Assembly (NCBI RefSeq): GCF_001411555.2
Contig: NC_049903.1
Span: 27,168,270 to 27,232,269, forward strand
Direction: 5' to 3'
Source: Juglans regia
Taxonomy: Eukaryota > Streptophyta > Magnoliopsida > Fagales > Juglandaceae
Length of the DNA stretch: 64,000 bases
Shown: positions 34,683-47,284 of the stretch, piece after piece
Layout of the letters: the number at the start of each line of letters is the position of its first letter
How positions within the stretch are numbered: the stretch's first letter is position 1
Notes under the pieces: model-generated
Database searches by the model: none
Told to the model about the DNA's origin: nothing
Seen by the model: the letters and a program-made list of their open reading frames with translations, nothing else
Program-made: the position numbers and the translations under genes

Positions 34683-35998
34683 TTAAATAATTAAAATATT
34701 AAAATTATGTAGATAATCATTTAAAATCATAAAGTTATCTAATTCAAATCTATAGCTCTCGGCATCAACAGTATCTACTCTAACAGGCGTTGAACTTAAC
34801 CAGATCTGTGAGCAAACGAGGGTCTTGACGGTGGTCGGAGACAATGAACTCCAATAAGCATCCAAGACATGACCTTTGGTACTAAACACCAACTCAGAAG
34901 CAATCGTAGTGATAGGAATGACTAGTACATCCCTGGCTATTCGGGAAATGACTGGAAACTTGCCAGAATTCACATTCCACCAAGTTAATGTCTTGAAAGT
35001 TTCACTAGGTGCCTCACATCTTCCATAAAGTAACGCTTAAGCTCAGACTTACACTGTATAATATTTCTCGATGCACGATTTTGATAATACCGTCATAGCC
35101 GTAATAAATTTGAACTTTGTGCATGTGTGTCATCCCATGAAGATCTCGAGTCGGTTGAGCGTAAGGAGCTACAACCTTCGGTTGAAGACTGACCACTGTT
35201 GTAATGGCTATATAAATCACCAATATTACATTTAAGCGATCTAATAAACTGATTAACATCCTCATCACCGAGAACGTCCCTAATCCAATCTTCTACAATC
35301 ACCAACTTATATTGGGGGTCAATGATTGCAACCACAAATAATAATCTATTTATCTTCTCAACATCCCACAATATTTATTATATTTGTATTTCATCCTCAT
35401 AGCCATTGCATTCAACAAGCACACACTGTCAGCACAACTCTGTTGCAAGTGGTCAAAAAGCCCTGAGAGCTCCTCGAAGTACATGTTCATAGTATAATAT
35501 TTTGTCCCAGATATCTACATAGTTATGTTATATAATAACTTCAAAAAATAAACAAAATACTTGACATTGGCCGCCCAATCAACTGTGTTCGGCGCATCGA
35601 GCCCCTTTCTCCCCTACCTGACTCCAACAAAGCATACCTTATGCCCTCATCCTCGACCTTCATCCGCTCGAATGTTGTTTAGTACTTTTGCGCTACATCC
35701 AAAATCATGTATGTAGAGTTTGATCGAGTCGGAATGTCTAGTTGCAACATACTGGTAGATGAGATCTCAAGTTGTTCGGCTATTGCCTTAAATTGGTGAA
35801 GCCGTTAAGGGGAAACCCTCACATATCTCACAAGGTTTCGGACTTTAGTAATAAAATCATTAACCTCCTTGAACCTCTCAGAAACTATGAGGTTGATGAT
35901 ATGGGCACAACATCAAATATGGATAAACTGGTTCTCACGAATGATATCCTCCTTTATCGTTATATTCCGCCTGAACCAATCAAAGACAACATCATTTG
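34683..35998 (-). pseudogene. hAT-1 transposase, C-terminal part
   Basis: Begins right after the hAT-2 insertion with VVFDWFRR and goes on through HIINLIVSERF, then WDVEKINRLLFVVAIIDPQYK (35371 on), and the hAT C-terminal dimerisation domain at 34973-34683 (ISRIARDVLVIPITTIASELVF, SSLSPTTVKTLVCSQIW). Several frameshifts and stops separate these pieces. Relatives have ESAFST where this copy has ELVFSTKG. The enzyme would excise and insert hAT elements; here it is dead. Confidence 0.85.
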
Positions 35999-36130
35999 TA
36001 GAGGTGCTACCATCCCCTCCCTGACCGTCACCCCCGCATGTGCAGGGGTGGGGATTTCCAACCCAACACCTGCCCCCGGTGTGAGGGGGCGGGGTAACCC
36101 ACCCGTTCGCCCCCCACCCCGCGGCCTACA

Positions 36131-36947
36131 TGAATTGGCCACGAGCCCAATAAGGCCATTTTGGGCACATAATTTAACTTAAAAAAATGAAAAATAACAA
36201 AATTTAATAATAAAAATAACAAAAAATAATTTACGATAATAGAAATTATTAATTATATACTACTAAGTTACAACTATTAACTAATAATCATAACTAAACT
36301 ATTAGTATATTTCAATGCTAATTAAGAGAAAACTACTACAAAATTACAAATTCATATAAAAATATTACAAATTATACTATTGTAGCAACATTACAATTAA
36401 CTAAATTAACAAAAGAATAACATTTCATTCTTCAATAGAATTTGGGGTGGCCATGGCCCATGGTGGTAGAAAAGTGAGTTATGTTGACTGCTATTTGACT
36501 GTGAGAATTGAGATCATAAAACCTGAAACATTAATAATTTAAAATGAAAACAAATTAGATTCATAAACATGAAACAAAAAATAAAAATAAAAACATATAT
36601 TAGAAATGTAAAAATTACAAACATTATAAGTACTAACCAATATGAGATTGGGATCAAGATGAAAGTGATTATTGGATCCTTAGGAACTTAGGATTAGTAT
36701 TCGGCATATGAAATTGAGATTATAAAACCTATAAAAATACAAGCAAAATAATTAGATACAAAAAATTATATAAAATATAAATACAAATAAAAATTAAGGG
36801 ACAAAGTGTGAAACCAATGACAGATGTTAATGGTGGGTCCAATACATACGAAGTCATACTTCAGCGGAGCTAGTCGTAGACACTATCTCATGTATCGCTA
36901 CAGCAATAAAATTTGAAATTAATACCGATTAAATGAATATAAATAAA
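36131..36947. other. AT-rich 3' region of hAT-2
   Basis: About 800 bp, strongly AT-rich, between the GC-rich end of hAT-2 and its transposase C-terminus. No ORF is supported. Two rough copies of GAGATTGGGATCAAGATG/GAAATTGAGATTATAAAACCT (36500-36740) suggest a small internal duplication. Confidence 0.4.
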
Positions 36948-39057
36948 TTAAAATAATAAAATAAAATTCACGATTACTAGATGGTCCAATTCAGGCTGAT
37001 CTCCACCCTCCTCCTCGTCGGCCTTATGAAAGTCAAGAATATCCAAAATATGAATTGGGGTCCCCTTGATCCAATTCTGCATGCAAATCAATTCCTCCAC
37101 AGTGGTAATAGATAATGAACTCCGGAATGGATCCAATATGTGCCATCTGGTGCTAAATGCCGACTTTGAGGCTACGATACTAATAGGAATGACCAAAATA
37201 CTAGAGGCTCTCTCTTCAAGGATGGGATATTTCACGACATGACTCTTCCACCAAGCTAATATATCAAAGTCTCGTGCAAATGGTTGAAGATTCACTGCAA
37301 AGTATCTGTCTACCACCGTCTGAGCCTTTGTAGGATGACGGACTATGGGGTTGTGCTCCAACCTCTCTCCTTAGTCCAACCTACTCTTTTTCTCAATCAC
37401 AGCTTCTGAAGGAAGTGAGGGCGTAGGTGTACGTGTCGGGATATTATCACCCCTGAAGACTGTAAACTCATCAAATAATCTAACAAGGGCTTCCTTAATC
37501 CTTGTTGCAATAAGCTCCGCCCATGCATTCCTATGCACAATCCTCAATTCGTATAACATGCCATCAATCTTAAATTGGGAGTCAAGAACAACAGCTACAT
37601 TTAACAAAATATTCGACGTACTAAAATCTCCCCAATACTTGTTATACTTTACCCTCATCATCGATGCCATCTCCCGCATCCTAATATGGTCACTTGTGCA
37701 CATGTCTTACCCTACATATTTGCTGACATAAATGAGAGGATGTAAGGTACAAAGAACTAGATAGTTTTGTTGTGACCTCATAAAAAAGCCTATAAAAAAC
37801 AAAAGTAACAATCACCTTCCAATCATCATCAACTGGCTTCCCCAATCCCTTGTGCTCATTAAAATATCTGACATATTGTGTCTTCATCACCCAATAATGT
37901 AAAGGTCGACTGATATTCTTGGGCCGCCTCCAACATCAAGAAGGTTGAGTTCCATCTTTTAGGAACATCAGTATAGAGGCCCTTCTTGGATGTTATGCCC
38001 TCAAACCTCACATCAACCTTGAATTATCTAATCTAGTAGGAGAAGACCTCTCATAGTAGTTCTGATTCAGGCAATCGAGTCATCGAGATCTTTCAAACCA
38101 TCAGTCACAATTAGATTTAGAATATGTGTAGCACATCTCACATGCAAACACTCACCACCCATGATTGTCTTATTTGCATTTCTAAGATAGGTCTTAAGAT
38201 GTCCCAATGTGACTTCGTTAGACGATGCATTATCAACTATAATAGTGACTACTTGTACCAACCCCTACTCCTTTATTGTGGTCTCCAAGGCCTCCCAATT
38301 GTCTAACTCTTGTGATCAGAAATTTGACAAAACTTAATTTTTTTTTATCTAATGTCCAATCACAATCAACAAAATTCGCAATCAAAGACCTATAATTAAA
38401 ATTTTGGATTGATGTCCAAGTATCAGTGGTGAGGCAAACCATTTGACCCGCCAATTAGCTCTTCAACAACTCTTTCTCTGACATATACTATTTCTTTATA
38501 TCCTTTGCCACCGTGTGGCGAGAATGGAGATTAAACATAGATTCCAAGTACTTCAAATATGTTCAGAATCTTTTCCCCTTTACAAATTGAAAAGGTAGCC
38601 CATCCATGATGACCATATGAGCTAGGTGTCTCCTACACTCCTCGGAATCATACTTAGCATATCCCTTCAATGTTGCACCCCCGATACTCACATCCGCCTT
38701 TTTGTTAAGTTCAATCTCTAGTCTAGATTGACTTTTCTCTTGTAAAGATTTTAATATTGGGCTTTTCTTGCATTGTTCTTCTAAGTGTACCTTTAATTGG
38801 GATGTACCCCTATAATGACATCCATACACTTTATCACAATAGTTACACTTAACTTGGAAGTTATTGGGGTCATCACCCTCTAATTTAGTAAAGTGGGTCC
38901 ATCCTATAGGAACAAGTTTCTTGCTTTGTTGGGGCAAGGGGGCAGGTTCGACAGGGCAAGGGTCTGTAGGGATAAGTGTTAGGGCAGGGGTATGGGAATG
39001 GGTATGGGTAGAGGTAGGGGTAGGAAAGCTAGCACTACAATCTGACGGATTTTCCAT
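36948..39057 (-). pseudogene. hAT-2 transposase with BED zinc finger
   Basis: Starts MENPSDCSASFPTPTS at 39057, followed by a Thr/Ser/Pro-rich, His-rich low-complexity N-terminus and a BED zinc finger (VKCNYCDKVYGCHYRG, then QLKVHLEEQC). Then come CLTTDTWTSIQNFNYRSLIA (about 38430, RNase H-like core), TIIVDNASSNEV and HVRCATHILNLIVTDGL (38261-38067), NVAVVLDSQFK (37600), and the dimerisation domain at 37361-36948 with LAWWKSHVVKYPIL and SAFSTRWHILDPFRSS. Most hAT blocks are there in order, but four or more frame changes and stops divide them. The LINE sits 80 bp upstream of the start codon. It is the likely source enzyme type for the small element at 19769. Confidence 0.9.
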
Positions 39058-39224
39058 TCTCCAAAACTCACAAAAATATGAAATTAAGTAACATCACACC
39101 AAGTTCAAACAATTAAAACCATGCAACAATCACTCTTTTTTTTTTTTTTTTGATAAAAGAAACTGATCTCATTAAACATAAGTGCCAATTACATCAATTC
39201 ACAATCAGAAATCGAATAATAAAA

Positions 39225-42200
39225 CTACCTCATTTCTTTTGTGACAATAGGTAAGATACATGAGGGACATGTTTCAAGGTCATATAGATCCTCTGTGCAT
39301 TCAAGAGCAGATTTTGCTAGGTGATGTGTTGCCATGTTAGCTTCTCTGTATGTATGAGCCACTGACCAACAAGCAAAGGAATTAAGTACCACCCTTGCAT
39401 CTTCCACCAGGCAACCACCCAAACTCCAGTTTTTTGTGTGATGATTCATTAAATCCACTACTTGCTTTGAATCCCCCTCCAACAAACATTGTGTTATGCC
39501 AAAAACTGCTACTAGGAGTATGCCATAGGCTTCAGCATCGAAAGGGGTTCCTTTGAAGGGTCTGTGTGTCTGTAGGCTTCCAATAAAGAACCCTTGGTGA
39601 TCTCTAATGAGCACTCCAATTCCTATGTGCCCTTCCTTTTGATTTACAGCCACGTCCCAGTTGACTTTATAGGACCCAACCTCAGGCTTTGACCACTTTG
39701 GAGTCCCTACATGAGCTGGGAGCTTGACAACTAGCTCCTCTGTAAGAGTTTCCCTGTATGATACCAGTTCTGCCTTGGCCAGTTGGTGGAGAGCATTTGG
39801 ATGTTTGAAATCTTTACCATGAAGAGTATTGTTCCTTCTAGTCCATATGCCCCTCATAGTAGCTGCCACTTCTTCAAGTTCCTCTAAACTAAGCATCTCT
39901 ACCAATCTTGACCAGATATCAAAGATCAAATCACTTTGAAATGATAGTTTTTGCACCTTTTTCACTCCCTGACCCCACACATCCTTTGCAGCAATGCAGC
40001 CCCACAGAACATATCCAGAAGTTTCTAGCTCCTGCTTACAGATCAGACATGAACTAATTTCCACAACTTTCCTCCTTCTCAGATTTGCTAGAGTTGGTAA
40101 GGCCTCCTTGCATGCTCTCCATAAAAACATCTTGGTAGCAGGGGGTACTCTCAACTTCCAAATAGCCTTCCAAGCTTGTTCTTCCTTAGCTCTTCCTAAG
40201 GTCTCTCCTTCTAGGCTACACTCCAAACTTTTACTGAGGTGATATCCACTCTTGACAATATATCTCTCATTTGTAGTAAATTGCCAGACTAATTGGTCCT
40301 CTCTCCCCCCAAGGCTAATTGGTATTGATTTAATATCATCAATTTCCTGCTAGGTGAAGAGCTCTTGGAGAAAATATTCCTTCCACTACTGCACTTGGGA
40401 ATCAATCAAATCACAAACCTTTTCACACCAACAATCAACATCTCGAGTGGACTGAATCTTATATGGATGGGAGAAGGGTAGCCATTTATCTGACCATATA
40501 TTGACTTATTGTTCATTCCCCACCCTCCATATGAGACCTTCCTTTAATAGCCTTAGGCCTGCATGGATACCTCTCCAGGCAAAAGAAGGCCCTGACCCCA
40601 CTTTGGCTTCTAAAAGCCCCACTTTGCTGAAATACTTCTGCTTAAGAACCCTGGCCACCAGAGAGTTTGGGTTTTGTAAAATTCTCCAACCTTACTTGGA
40701 AAGTAAGGCTAGATTAAAACTCCTCAAATCTTGAAACCCAAGCCCTCCCATGTCTTTACTGAAGCTAAGTTGTTTCCAATTGACCCACTGAATCTTTGAG
40801 CTATCTTCATTGAAGCTCCACCAGAACTTCCTGAGTAAATGATTTATTTTATTAGTGATAGAGGCTGGTAACAAAAACATACCCATGGCATAGGTAGGTA
40901 TGGCTTGAAAGACTGATTTGAGGAGAACTTCCTTCCCTGCTGAAGAAAGAAATTTGTTTTTCCAGTTTCTAACTCGACTCCAAGTCCTATCAATTAGAGA
41001 ATGGAATGATGCCACCTTTGCTCTTCCCACCAATGCAAGTAGACCCAAGTATCTTTCAAAAGTGCCAGAAGATTTAACACCTGCAATCTCCAAAATTTGC
41101 CTTTGAACTGCTTGGCCATTATTTCTGCTGAAAAAAATCGAAGATTTGTCTTTATTTATCACCTGTCCTGAGGCCTTCTCATATATATCAAGTAAGTTGA
41201 GCACATGTCTGAGTTCCTCAGTTGAAGCTTGGCAGAAGAGCAAGCTATCATCTACAAAAAATAGGTGATTCACTGATACTGAACCTTTTCCAATAGGGAT
41301 AGGGGTCAAGGCACCACAGTCTTCAGCTTTGTTTAAAAAGGCAGTGAGGGCTTCAGCACATAAAATGAAGAGGTAGGGGGATAAAGGGTCACCTTGTCTA
41401 AGGCTCCTTGAAGGCAAAAAAGGCTTTTGAGGCTCACCATTAACCAGAATTGAGTATGATACAGACTGGAGGCACGTCTGAATTAAGTTAATCCAATGTG
41501 GAGGGAACTCCATCTTGGCCATAATAGCTTCAACAAACTGTCATTCCACCCTATCGTAGGCCTTACTCATATCTAATTTCATAGCCATAAAGCCTATTTT
41601 GCCTTTCATTTTTGAGTTCATGGTATGAAGGATCTCATGGGCAACTAGTGTGTTAATATAAATGAGTCTCCCGGGTACAAAGGCACTTTGGTAAAGGGAA
41701 ATAAGCTTAGGCAGGATGGCCTTCAACTTGTTTGCAAGGGTTTTGGAGACTATTTTGTACACCACATTACACAAGCTAATTGGTCTGTAATTAGTAACTC
41801 TCTTGGGGCTTTTAATTTTTGGTATGAGGGTAATGAAGGTATCATTAACCTCCTTAAGAGATCCACCCTGGTTTAGGACTTTGAGTGCGAAATTACACAC
41901 TTGTTCACCCACTACCTCCCAGTGCTTTTGATAAAATTGAGCTAGGAATCCATCAGGGCCAGGAGACCCTAGTGGATTCATCTGAAAAATAGCCTATGTT
42001 ATATGTTCTCTGTTGAAAGGGATCATTAACCAAGCCTGCATCTCCAAATCAAGTTTTGTTTCCAGTGCAAATAGGCAGTTTTCAAAATTTGAGGGATGGG
42101 TGGAAGTAAAAAGTGAAGAGAAGTAACCTGTGAACACACCTCCAATCTCTGCCTGCTCAGTGAAATACCTTCCTTGTGAGGCCTCAACCCATTTGATAGT

Positions 42201-43320
42201 ATTGGTCTTCCTTCTTTGACTTGCTTGCATATGAAAGTAGTGGGTATTTCTATCTCCATGCTTAAGCCAGTGTTGCTTTGCCCTTTGGCGCCACTTTAGA
42301 TCATTTTCTATCAAGGCAGACACCACATCCTCCTGAGCTTGTTTCATGGTAGCGAAGTGACTGCCTGAGCCAGTTTCTTGGAGGTGGCCAATGTTTTGTA
42401 GTCCCTGCGTAATGTTCATGGCCTGCTGTTTTTTAGTATGCTGCTACCAAACCAATAAATCCTGTTTGCAGGCATCTAGTTGTCTCCTCAGAGTACTAGC
42501 CTCACTACTTGATCCATTATCTTTCTTCCATGCCTCACTAATGACCTTTTTGCAATCTTCCTTTTGTTCCCATGCCATTTCATATCTGAAGCACAATTTC
42601 CTTCTCCTTCTTCCATTGCTTGTTCTACATGTTTCAATGAGGAGAGGGGAATGGTCATACTACTGCAAGGGTAGTGCACGAGGCATGACTGAAAAGATCA
42701 TTCCATTCCTTATTTCCAAGTGCTCTGTCTATCTTTTCCTTTGTGAATTCCCTTCCAATCCTGTTATTGGACCATGTAAAGCTTAGTCCCTGAGAGTGAA
42801 TGTCATTAAGGCCACAATAGTCTATTGCTTGCCTAAACTACTCAATTTGTTTATAGGGTCTACTTGCTCCTCCCATTTTCTCCTTTTGGTGCAGGATCTC
42901 ATTGAAATCTCCCGAGCAAAGCCAGGCCATGGGGCTGGAAGGTTTAAACATCTTTAAAAGTTGCCAACTCCCACTTCTTTTTCCAGTCTCTGGATGGCCA
43001 TAGAAGCTAGTAAACTGCCATGTTGGTCCACTGTCATCTTCCTGGATCAGTGCACTGATATGCCATCTAGTATAGTTAATCACTTTGACATCCCATGTTT
43101 CTTTCCATAAGAGTGCAATACCACCACTTAATCCCACACAGTCCACTGCAAAGCACCCATCCATCTTTAAATTTCTCCTGATCACTTCCATCCTTTTATT
43201 TCTACTTTTAGTTTCCACTAGGAAAACTAAAAAGGGACACTTTTCCTTAGATAGATTTCTAAGAACACTAACTGACCGAGGGTTCCCAAGCCCTCGGCAA
43301 TTCCACACTAGGATACTCAT
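39225..43320 (-). pseudogene. LINE ORF2: endonuclease, reverse transcriptase, zf-RVT, RNase H
   Basis: Starts MSILVWNCRGLGNPRS at 43320. The AP-type endonuclease (43320-42838) has VFLVETKS and SGDFNEI. Reverse transcriptase: [33 protein letters not shown] (41981-41541), then RSLRQGDPLSPYLFI and the catalytic box FVDDSLLF (usually FADD) in 41522-40692. Next come a zf-RVT region (WRACKEALPTLANL, with CLICKQELET) and an RNase H domain with Asp in VNWDVAV, Glu in DAEAYG and Asp in EGDSKQ (40226-39225). From 42419 to 39225 one frame is kept, cut only by single stop codons; the endonuclease is in another frame. It would nick DNA and copy its RNA at the nick. Confidence 0.93.
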
Positions 43321-44905
43321 TGATTATGGCAGGGTTGGAGACTAGCCTCTACCTGAGCAAGCAATGTTTTATTCTTATCATCATCTCCTTTAAATTTTTT
43401 TGAAATAGAATTACTATGTGTGTTCCTTCTCTTGCTTCCTCTCTGGTAAAACACTCTGGTGGACCTGTTAGAGGTTTCAGTCAGAGGGGCACCACCATTG
43501 CCTTCCTCATGGATGGTTCTTTCACGGGCTTTCCTTTTCCACCTTCTGACAGTGCTTACCAAGTCAACCTTACAAGGGTTCACATGATCATCTATACTAT
43601 CCAACCTGCCTGTCCCCACACCTTTCCCTGATACCTGCCTAGTAACAGCAGGCCTTCTAGTAGTATCCACCTCACTCCTTTGTAGGACTTCCCACTTTTT
43701 AGGATCATAAGTAGGGGACCAGTTTTCTACTCTGCACGTGGAGGCCTCTTTTGGTAATTTAGACCCATGTCTCATGCTCTTTAGGATTCCTTGCATATTA
43801 GTAGCTTCAGTGGCTCCCTCGAAATTAAGCACCTCATGCACATACGTTGACTGCTTGACTTCTGGGATCCAACCTGCCTGTCCTATCTAATCTTTAAACT
43901 GGTTCCCAAGATAACCACCCTAAATAAGATCCTCTCCTACTATTGTTTCTTTTGTTGGTGGTTGAGATTGGACCCTTTGCTTTCCTTTTTCCTCATTTTC
44001 TGCTGAAGACATATCTTGCTTTCCCGCTATTATTTCCACTTTGCAAGCGTTACCATTGTACTTTGAGTCTTCTCGATTATTACCACTGTCTCCTTTCTAT
44101 TCACCACTACAGTGGTTTCCACCTCCGCCACCACCATACCTGCGCCTGTCAAAAATGTTTGTGTTCCTGGGTTTCCCTCGTAACCAGGGGCCAAACTGAT
44201 ACGAGGCCTGTTCATCTCCTTGTTGCTCAGCTCTCAGCCTTGCACAGTTTCTTCCTTTGTGAGATAGCACCCCACACTTGAAACAAAAACTTTGTAAACG
44301 TTCATATTTAAAGGAAATCTAATGCTGTTTTTCACCTAGCTTCAGCCATTTCCCTCTCAGCAAAGGTTTATGGAGAAACACCACTACCCTTACTCTGAGA
44401 CACCTCCCCCAAGCACGTCCATCAGCCTCACTTCAACTCTGATAACATGACCAATTGATCCTGCAAATTGCTGACCAAAGTCTTCTGTCATGGTGGCTAA
44501 TGGAAGGTTATGCAGCTGCACCCAAAAGAGTTCAAAGCGAAACTGTAATGCATGGATGGATATTGTTTCGTCCACTTCCATCATGGTCAGAAGGTGTCTA
44601 TCAAAGAACCATGGACATCCACTTAGTACTCTCTCTTTATCTACCAGCTTCTGGAATTCAATCAGAAAACATTGCTCTCCCAACTCCTTGAAAGTAACCC
44701 ACCCATCCAACTTCCATATTTGAGACATTGTGACCCTAAACCCCTCACTGTTGACACTCTTCTCAGATAGGGCCTTTCCAACATGACAGTATTTGCCCCG
44801 TGCAGCTTCCTCGGTGTATTGTTCTGGGTTTGCATGGAAAAAGGAACTTTCTTCTTTTGAGAGATGAAGCCTCTCCCATTGTGTTGCCAAGTCTTCTGCC
44901 TCCAT
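43317..44905 (-). pseudogene. LINE ORF1: DUF4283-type RNA-binding protein with zinc knuckle
   Basis: Start at MEAEDLATQWERLHL (44905). The N-terminal part (44905-44390) is the DUF4283 domain of plant L1 ORF1 proteins (WVTFKELGEQCFLIEF, GCPWFFDRHLLTM, FWVQLHNLP). A one-base deletion near 44415 shifts the frame; the sequence goes on with WGRCLRVRVVVFL and a CCHC knuckle (CFKCGVLSHKGRNC, about 44240-44285). The basic C-terminal part (43841-43317) ends EASLQPCHNQ. Its TGA overlaps the ORF2 ATG as ATGA (43320-43317), an arrangement that would allow reinitiation. The protein would bind LINE RNA. Confidence 0.85.
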
Positions 44906-45025
44906 TATGAAGATACCAATAGCAAAACCAACCACGAAACTCACATGAGGTGAGCCGTAAGCCTTATGAAGATACCAAAAACAGCAAACCAACCACTAAA
45001 CTCACATCAAGTGAGACGTAAACCT
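44906..45025 (-). repeat. Tandem duplication of about 60 bp in the LINE 5' UTR
   Basis: Two units, 44906-44964 and 44965-45025, both starting TATGAAGATACCAA and sharing AACCAACCAC(G/T)AAACTCACAT. They stand right before the ORF1 start codon. They look like 5' UTR monomers of an L1 promoter. Confidence 0.85.
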
Positions 45026-45684
45026 TTGAGTGAAAACCCCAAGGCACTAAAACCTCACACTTTCTCCCAGAGAAACGAAGGCACTCCCATTGCTGCTATT
45101 AAACGTCAAAACATCAACAATCACTCTATTGGTAGTTGCATGCATCAGGAGACTGAACAATATCACTACATACATTTAATAGATATAGAAGTTATTTGGG
45201 CAATGCCTTTTCTTATTAATATAATCTTTTACTTATATAAAAAAATAGATATAGAAGTTAGTGGATCAATGTAAATCACAAAAGATAGTGATGCCATCAA
45301 TTTCAAATAGGGATCAGGCCCTTTCCAACAACATATTTCTTTTATATGTGAAGACTATATGTATGTTAACATGACAGAGAATTCACCGCATCTCTATTAC
45401 CTAAGTTATTGACAACTTAATAATTATTAACAACCATCTTGATTATTGAATTAGCCTCGCCTGGTTGTTGATTTTACCAATAGTCCAATTGAAAATGGAA
45501 GAAAAAAGTGTTTTTAACAACCTAAAAGCTTTTTTGAAGAAAAGAATTATGTTAGGTAAATTTATAAAAAAAGAATTAAGAACTAAAAAAATAGAATTGA
45601 AAATCCACTTTTTAAAAGAGCACCAAATTGAAGTTTTTGTTAAAAAACTCTCACAGTTAATGTTAGACTTTTAAATCACGATAA

Positions 45685-45895
45685 AGGTTTGAGAGGTGAG
45701 ATGAGAATTTTGTATTTTATTTCAAAGATTAAAATATTATGTTTTAATATTATTATTATTTTGAAATTTGAAAAAGTTGAATTAGGATTTGAAAAAACTG
45801 AAATGTTTATTATATTTTGTATGGAGATTTGAAAAAGTATAATGATAAAATGAGATGAGATGAGAATTTTGTGTTTTATTTTGTGCCCCAAACCG
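45685..45895. mobile_element. MITE, GATGAGATGAG family, copy 4, inside hAT-2
   Basis: About 210 bp. The left end is GGTTTGAGAGGTGAGATGAG, the right end CCCCAAACC, giving inverted GGTTTG termini. GAGATGAGAATTTTG occurs near both ends. It is in the opposite direction to copy 1. Confidence 0.7.
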
Positions 45896-45913
45896 GCTTG
45901 ATCATAACTAACT

Positions 45914-46340
45914 TTAAAGTACATGTTTACCAAACAGTAAACAATTTGTTAATAGAGGAATTTTGTAATTAACCTATACAATTAAAAGCACTGTCACAAA
46001 AAAATAAAAAATAAAAAACTCTATTTGCCATCAATGACTGAAGAAGTCTTGTAATTCAGCTTCGTCTAATTAGTTGCCACCAACTTTTTGTATATCTTAT
46101 ACTCCTGGTAGCCTGTAAGATGTGCTACTAATACTGACATGTCTTTCTTCTTTGAATGACAACGACATAGTTGTCCACAATAGTGGCATTGAGCTTGTGG
46201 GTTCTCACAATCACTGACAACTTTTAAGTACATGTTTACCAAAAGTAAACAACTTGTTAATAGAGGAATTTTGTAATTAACCTATACAATTAAAAGCATT
46301 GCTACAAAAAAATAAAAAATAAAGAACTCTATTTGCCATC
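45914..46340. repeat. 118-bp direct repeat flanking a piece of hAT transposase
   Basis: 45914-46032 and 46223-46340 are nearly identical (both hold TTGTAATTAACCTATACAAT and end CTCTATTTGCCATC). Between them, 46033-46222 is about 85-90 percent like 48139-48330, the BED zinc-finger region of the hAT-1 transposase, on the same strand. So a piece of a hAT-1-type gene lies inside hAT-2 between direct repeats. Confidence 0.85.
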
Positions 46341-47284
46341 CCAAACAGGCCAGGAGTACCAACACATGAGTTAAACTCCAATTTAATTAGTTGTGTGCTT
46401 ATCTTTAATAATCCAAAATCTCATGGCCTCTCTTTGTCAAAACATAAGCACTAGAAGGGCACTGATCATCTTGTACCAAGAACTGGGACTGCATGTCTAA
46501 TGTTAATTTTAGAAGGTGATTCACATGTGGTGGTAAAAGCTAAAAATAGCCTAGATGCAAGAGATCAATGCAAATTATGGTATTGCATGTGATTGCATGT
46601 GATTGAGGATGAGAGAAGAACACGTTCAGAAAGACAACTGGAACATTTGTTTTTTTTTTTTTAGTTTTTAAATTTTTTACACTTTTTTTATGAAAAAAAA
46701 AAAAGAACTTGTAGGGTTTTTGAATTTATCAATTATGAGTTTGGCTATAAATAAAAATTATAAAAAATTATATGCATATAACTAGAGTATTACTCAATAC
46801 TATTAAAACCCCTAAATTAATTTATAGCCAATTTGAAACCCTAGACTCTAGAGAATTTAATTAAAACTCTAAATTAAGACCCCTAAATTAATTAGGGTTC
46901 CAATCTGAAACCCTAGCGAACTTCACACCAAAGAATTTACAAATTACAATCATACAAACATTGCACAAATCAATCCTTCCACAACACACAATTCACAATC
47001 TCATCCTCCTCCAACTCCTTGATTTAATCTCATTCTTCATAATCCATATTTCATAACTAAAAAAAAAAAAAAAAAACTATTAATCGGGAATGAAGGCAAC
47101 ACTTACCTTCGGCGAGTTTGAATCGGTGACAGACAACTTCGACGACAGACAATGACGATGACGACGTGGCACGAATGAACGGTGCGGGAGGGAGAGAGAG
47201 CGGTGCGGAGGTACTGGAGGTGGTTACAAAATGTGAGAGAGAGAGAGAGATGAGATGGGGATCGCAGGAGGGGGGTTAATAAAA
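46341..47284. other. 5' non-coding region of hAT-2
   Basis: AT-rich. AAACCCTAGA, CCCTAAATTAATTAGGG and GAAACCCTAG pieces at 46800-46920 look like a plant transcript leader on the minus strand, possibly for the hAT-2 transposase. No protein gene is supported; the ORFs at 47103-47363 overlap on both strands and look accidental. Confidence 0.4.

Larger units (their letters stand above)
39137..45114 (-). mobile_element. Full-length L1-type LINE with 13-bp target duplication
   Basis: 5978 bp on the minus strand, ending in a poly(A) tail (poly(T) at 39136-39151 on the plus strand). The target duplication CAACAATCACTCT is perfect: 39124-39136 and 45115-45127. ORF1 (44905-43317) and ORF2 (43320-39225) are in the plant L1 arrangement. 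Being full length with a perfect duplication, it is probably one of the younger insertions in the nest, but it already has many stops. Confidence 0.95.

Noticed and set aside
36042..36060. CAGGGGTGGGG as the left end of hAT-2
   Set aside because: It looks like a hAT terminus, but the flanking 8 bases have no partner. Starting at 35999 (TAGAGGTG) gives a matching duplication and restores the hAT-1 frame.
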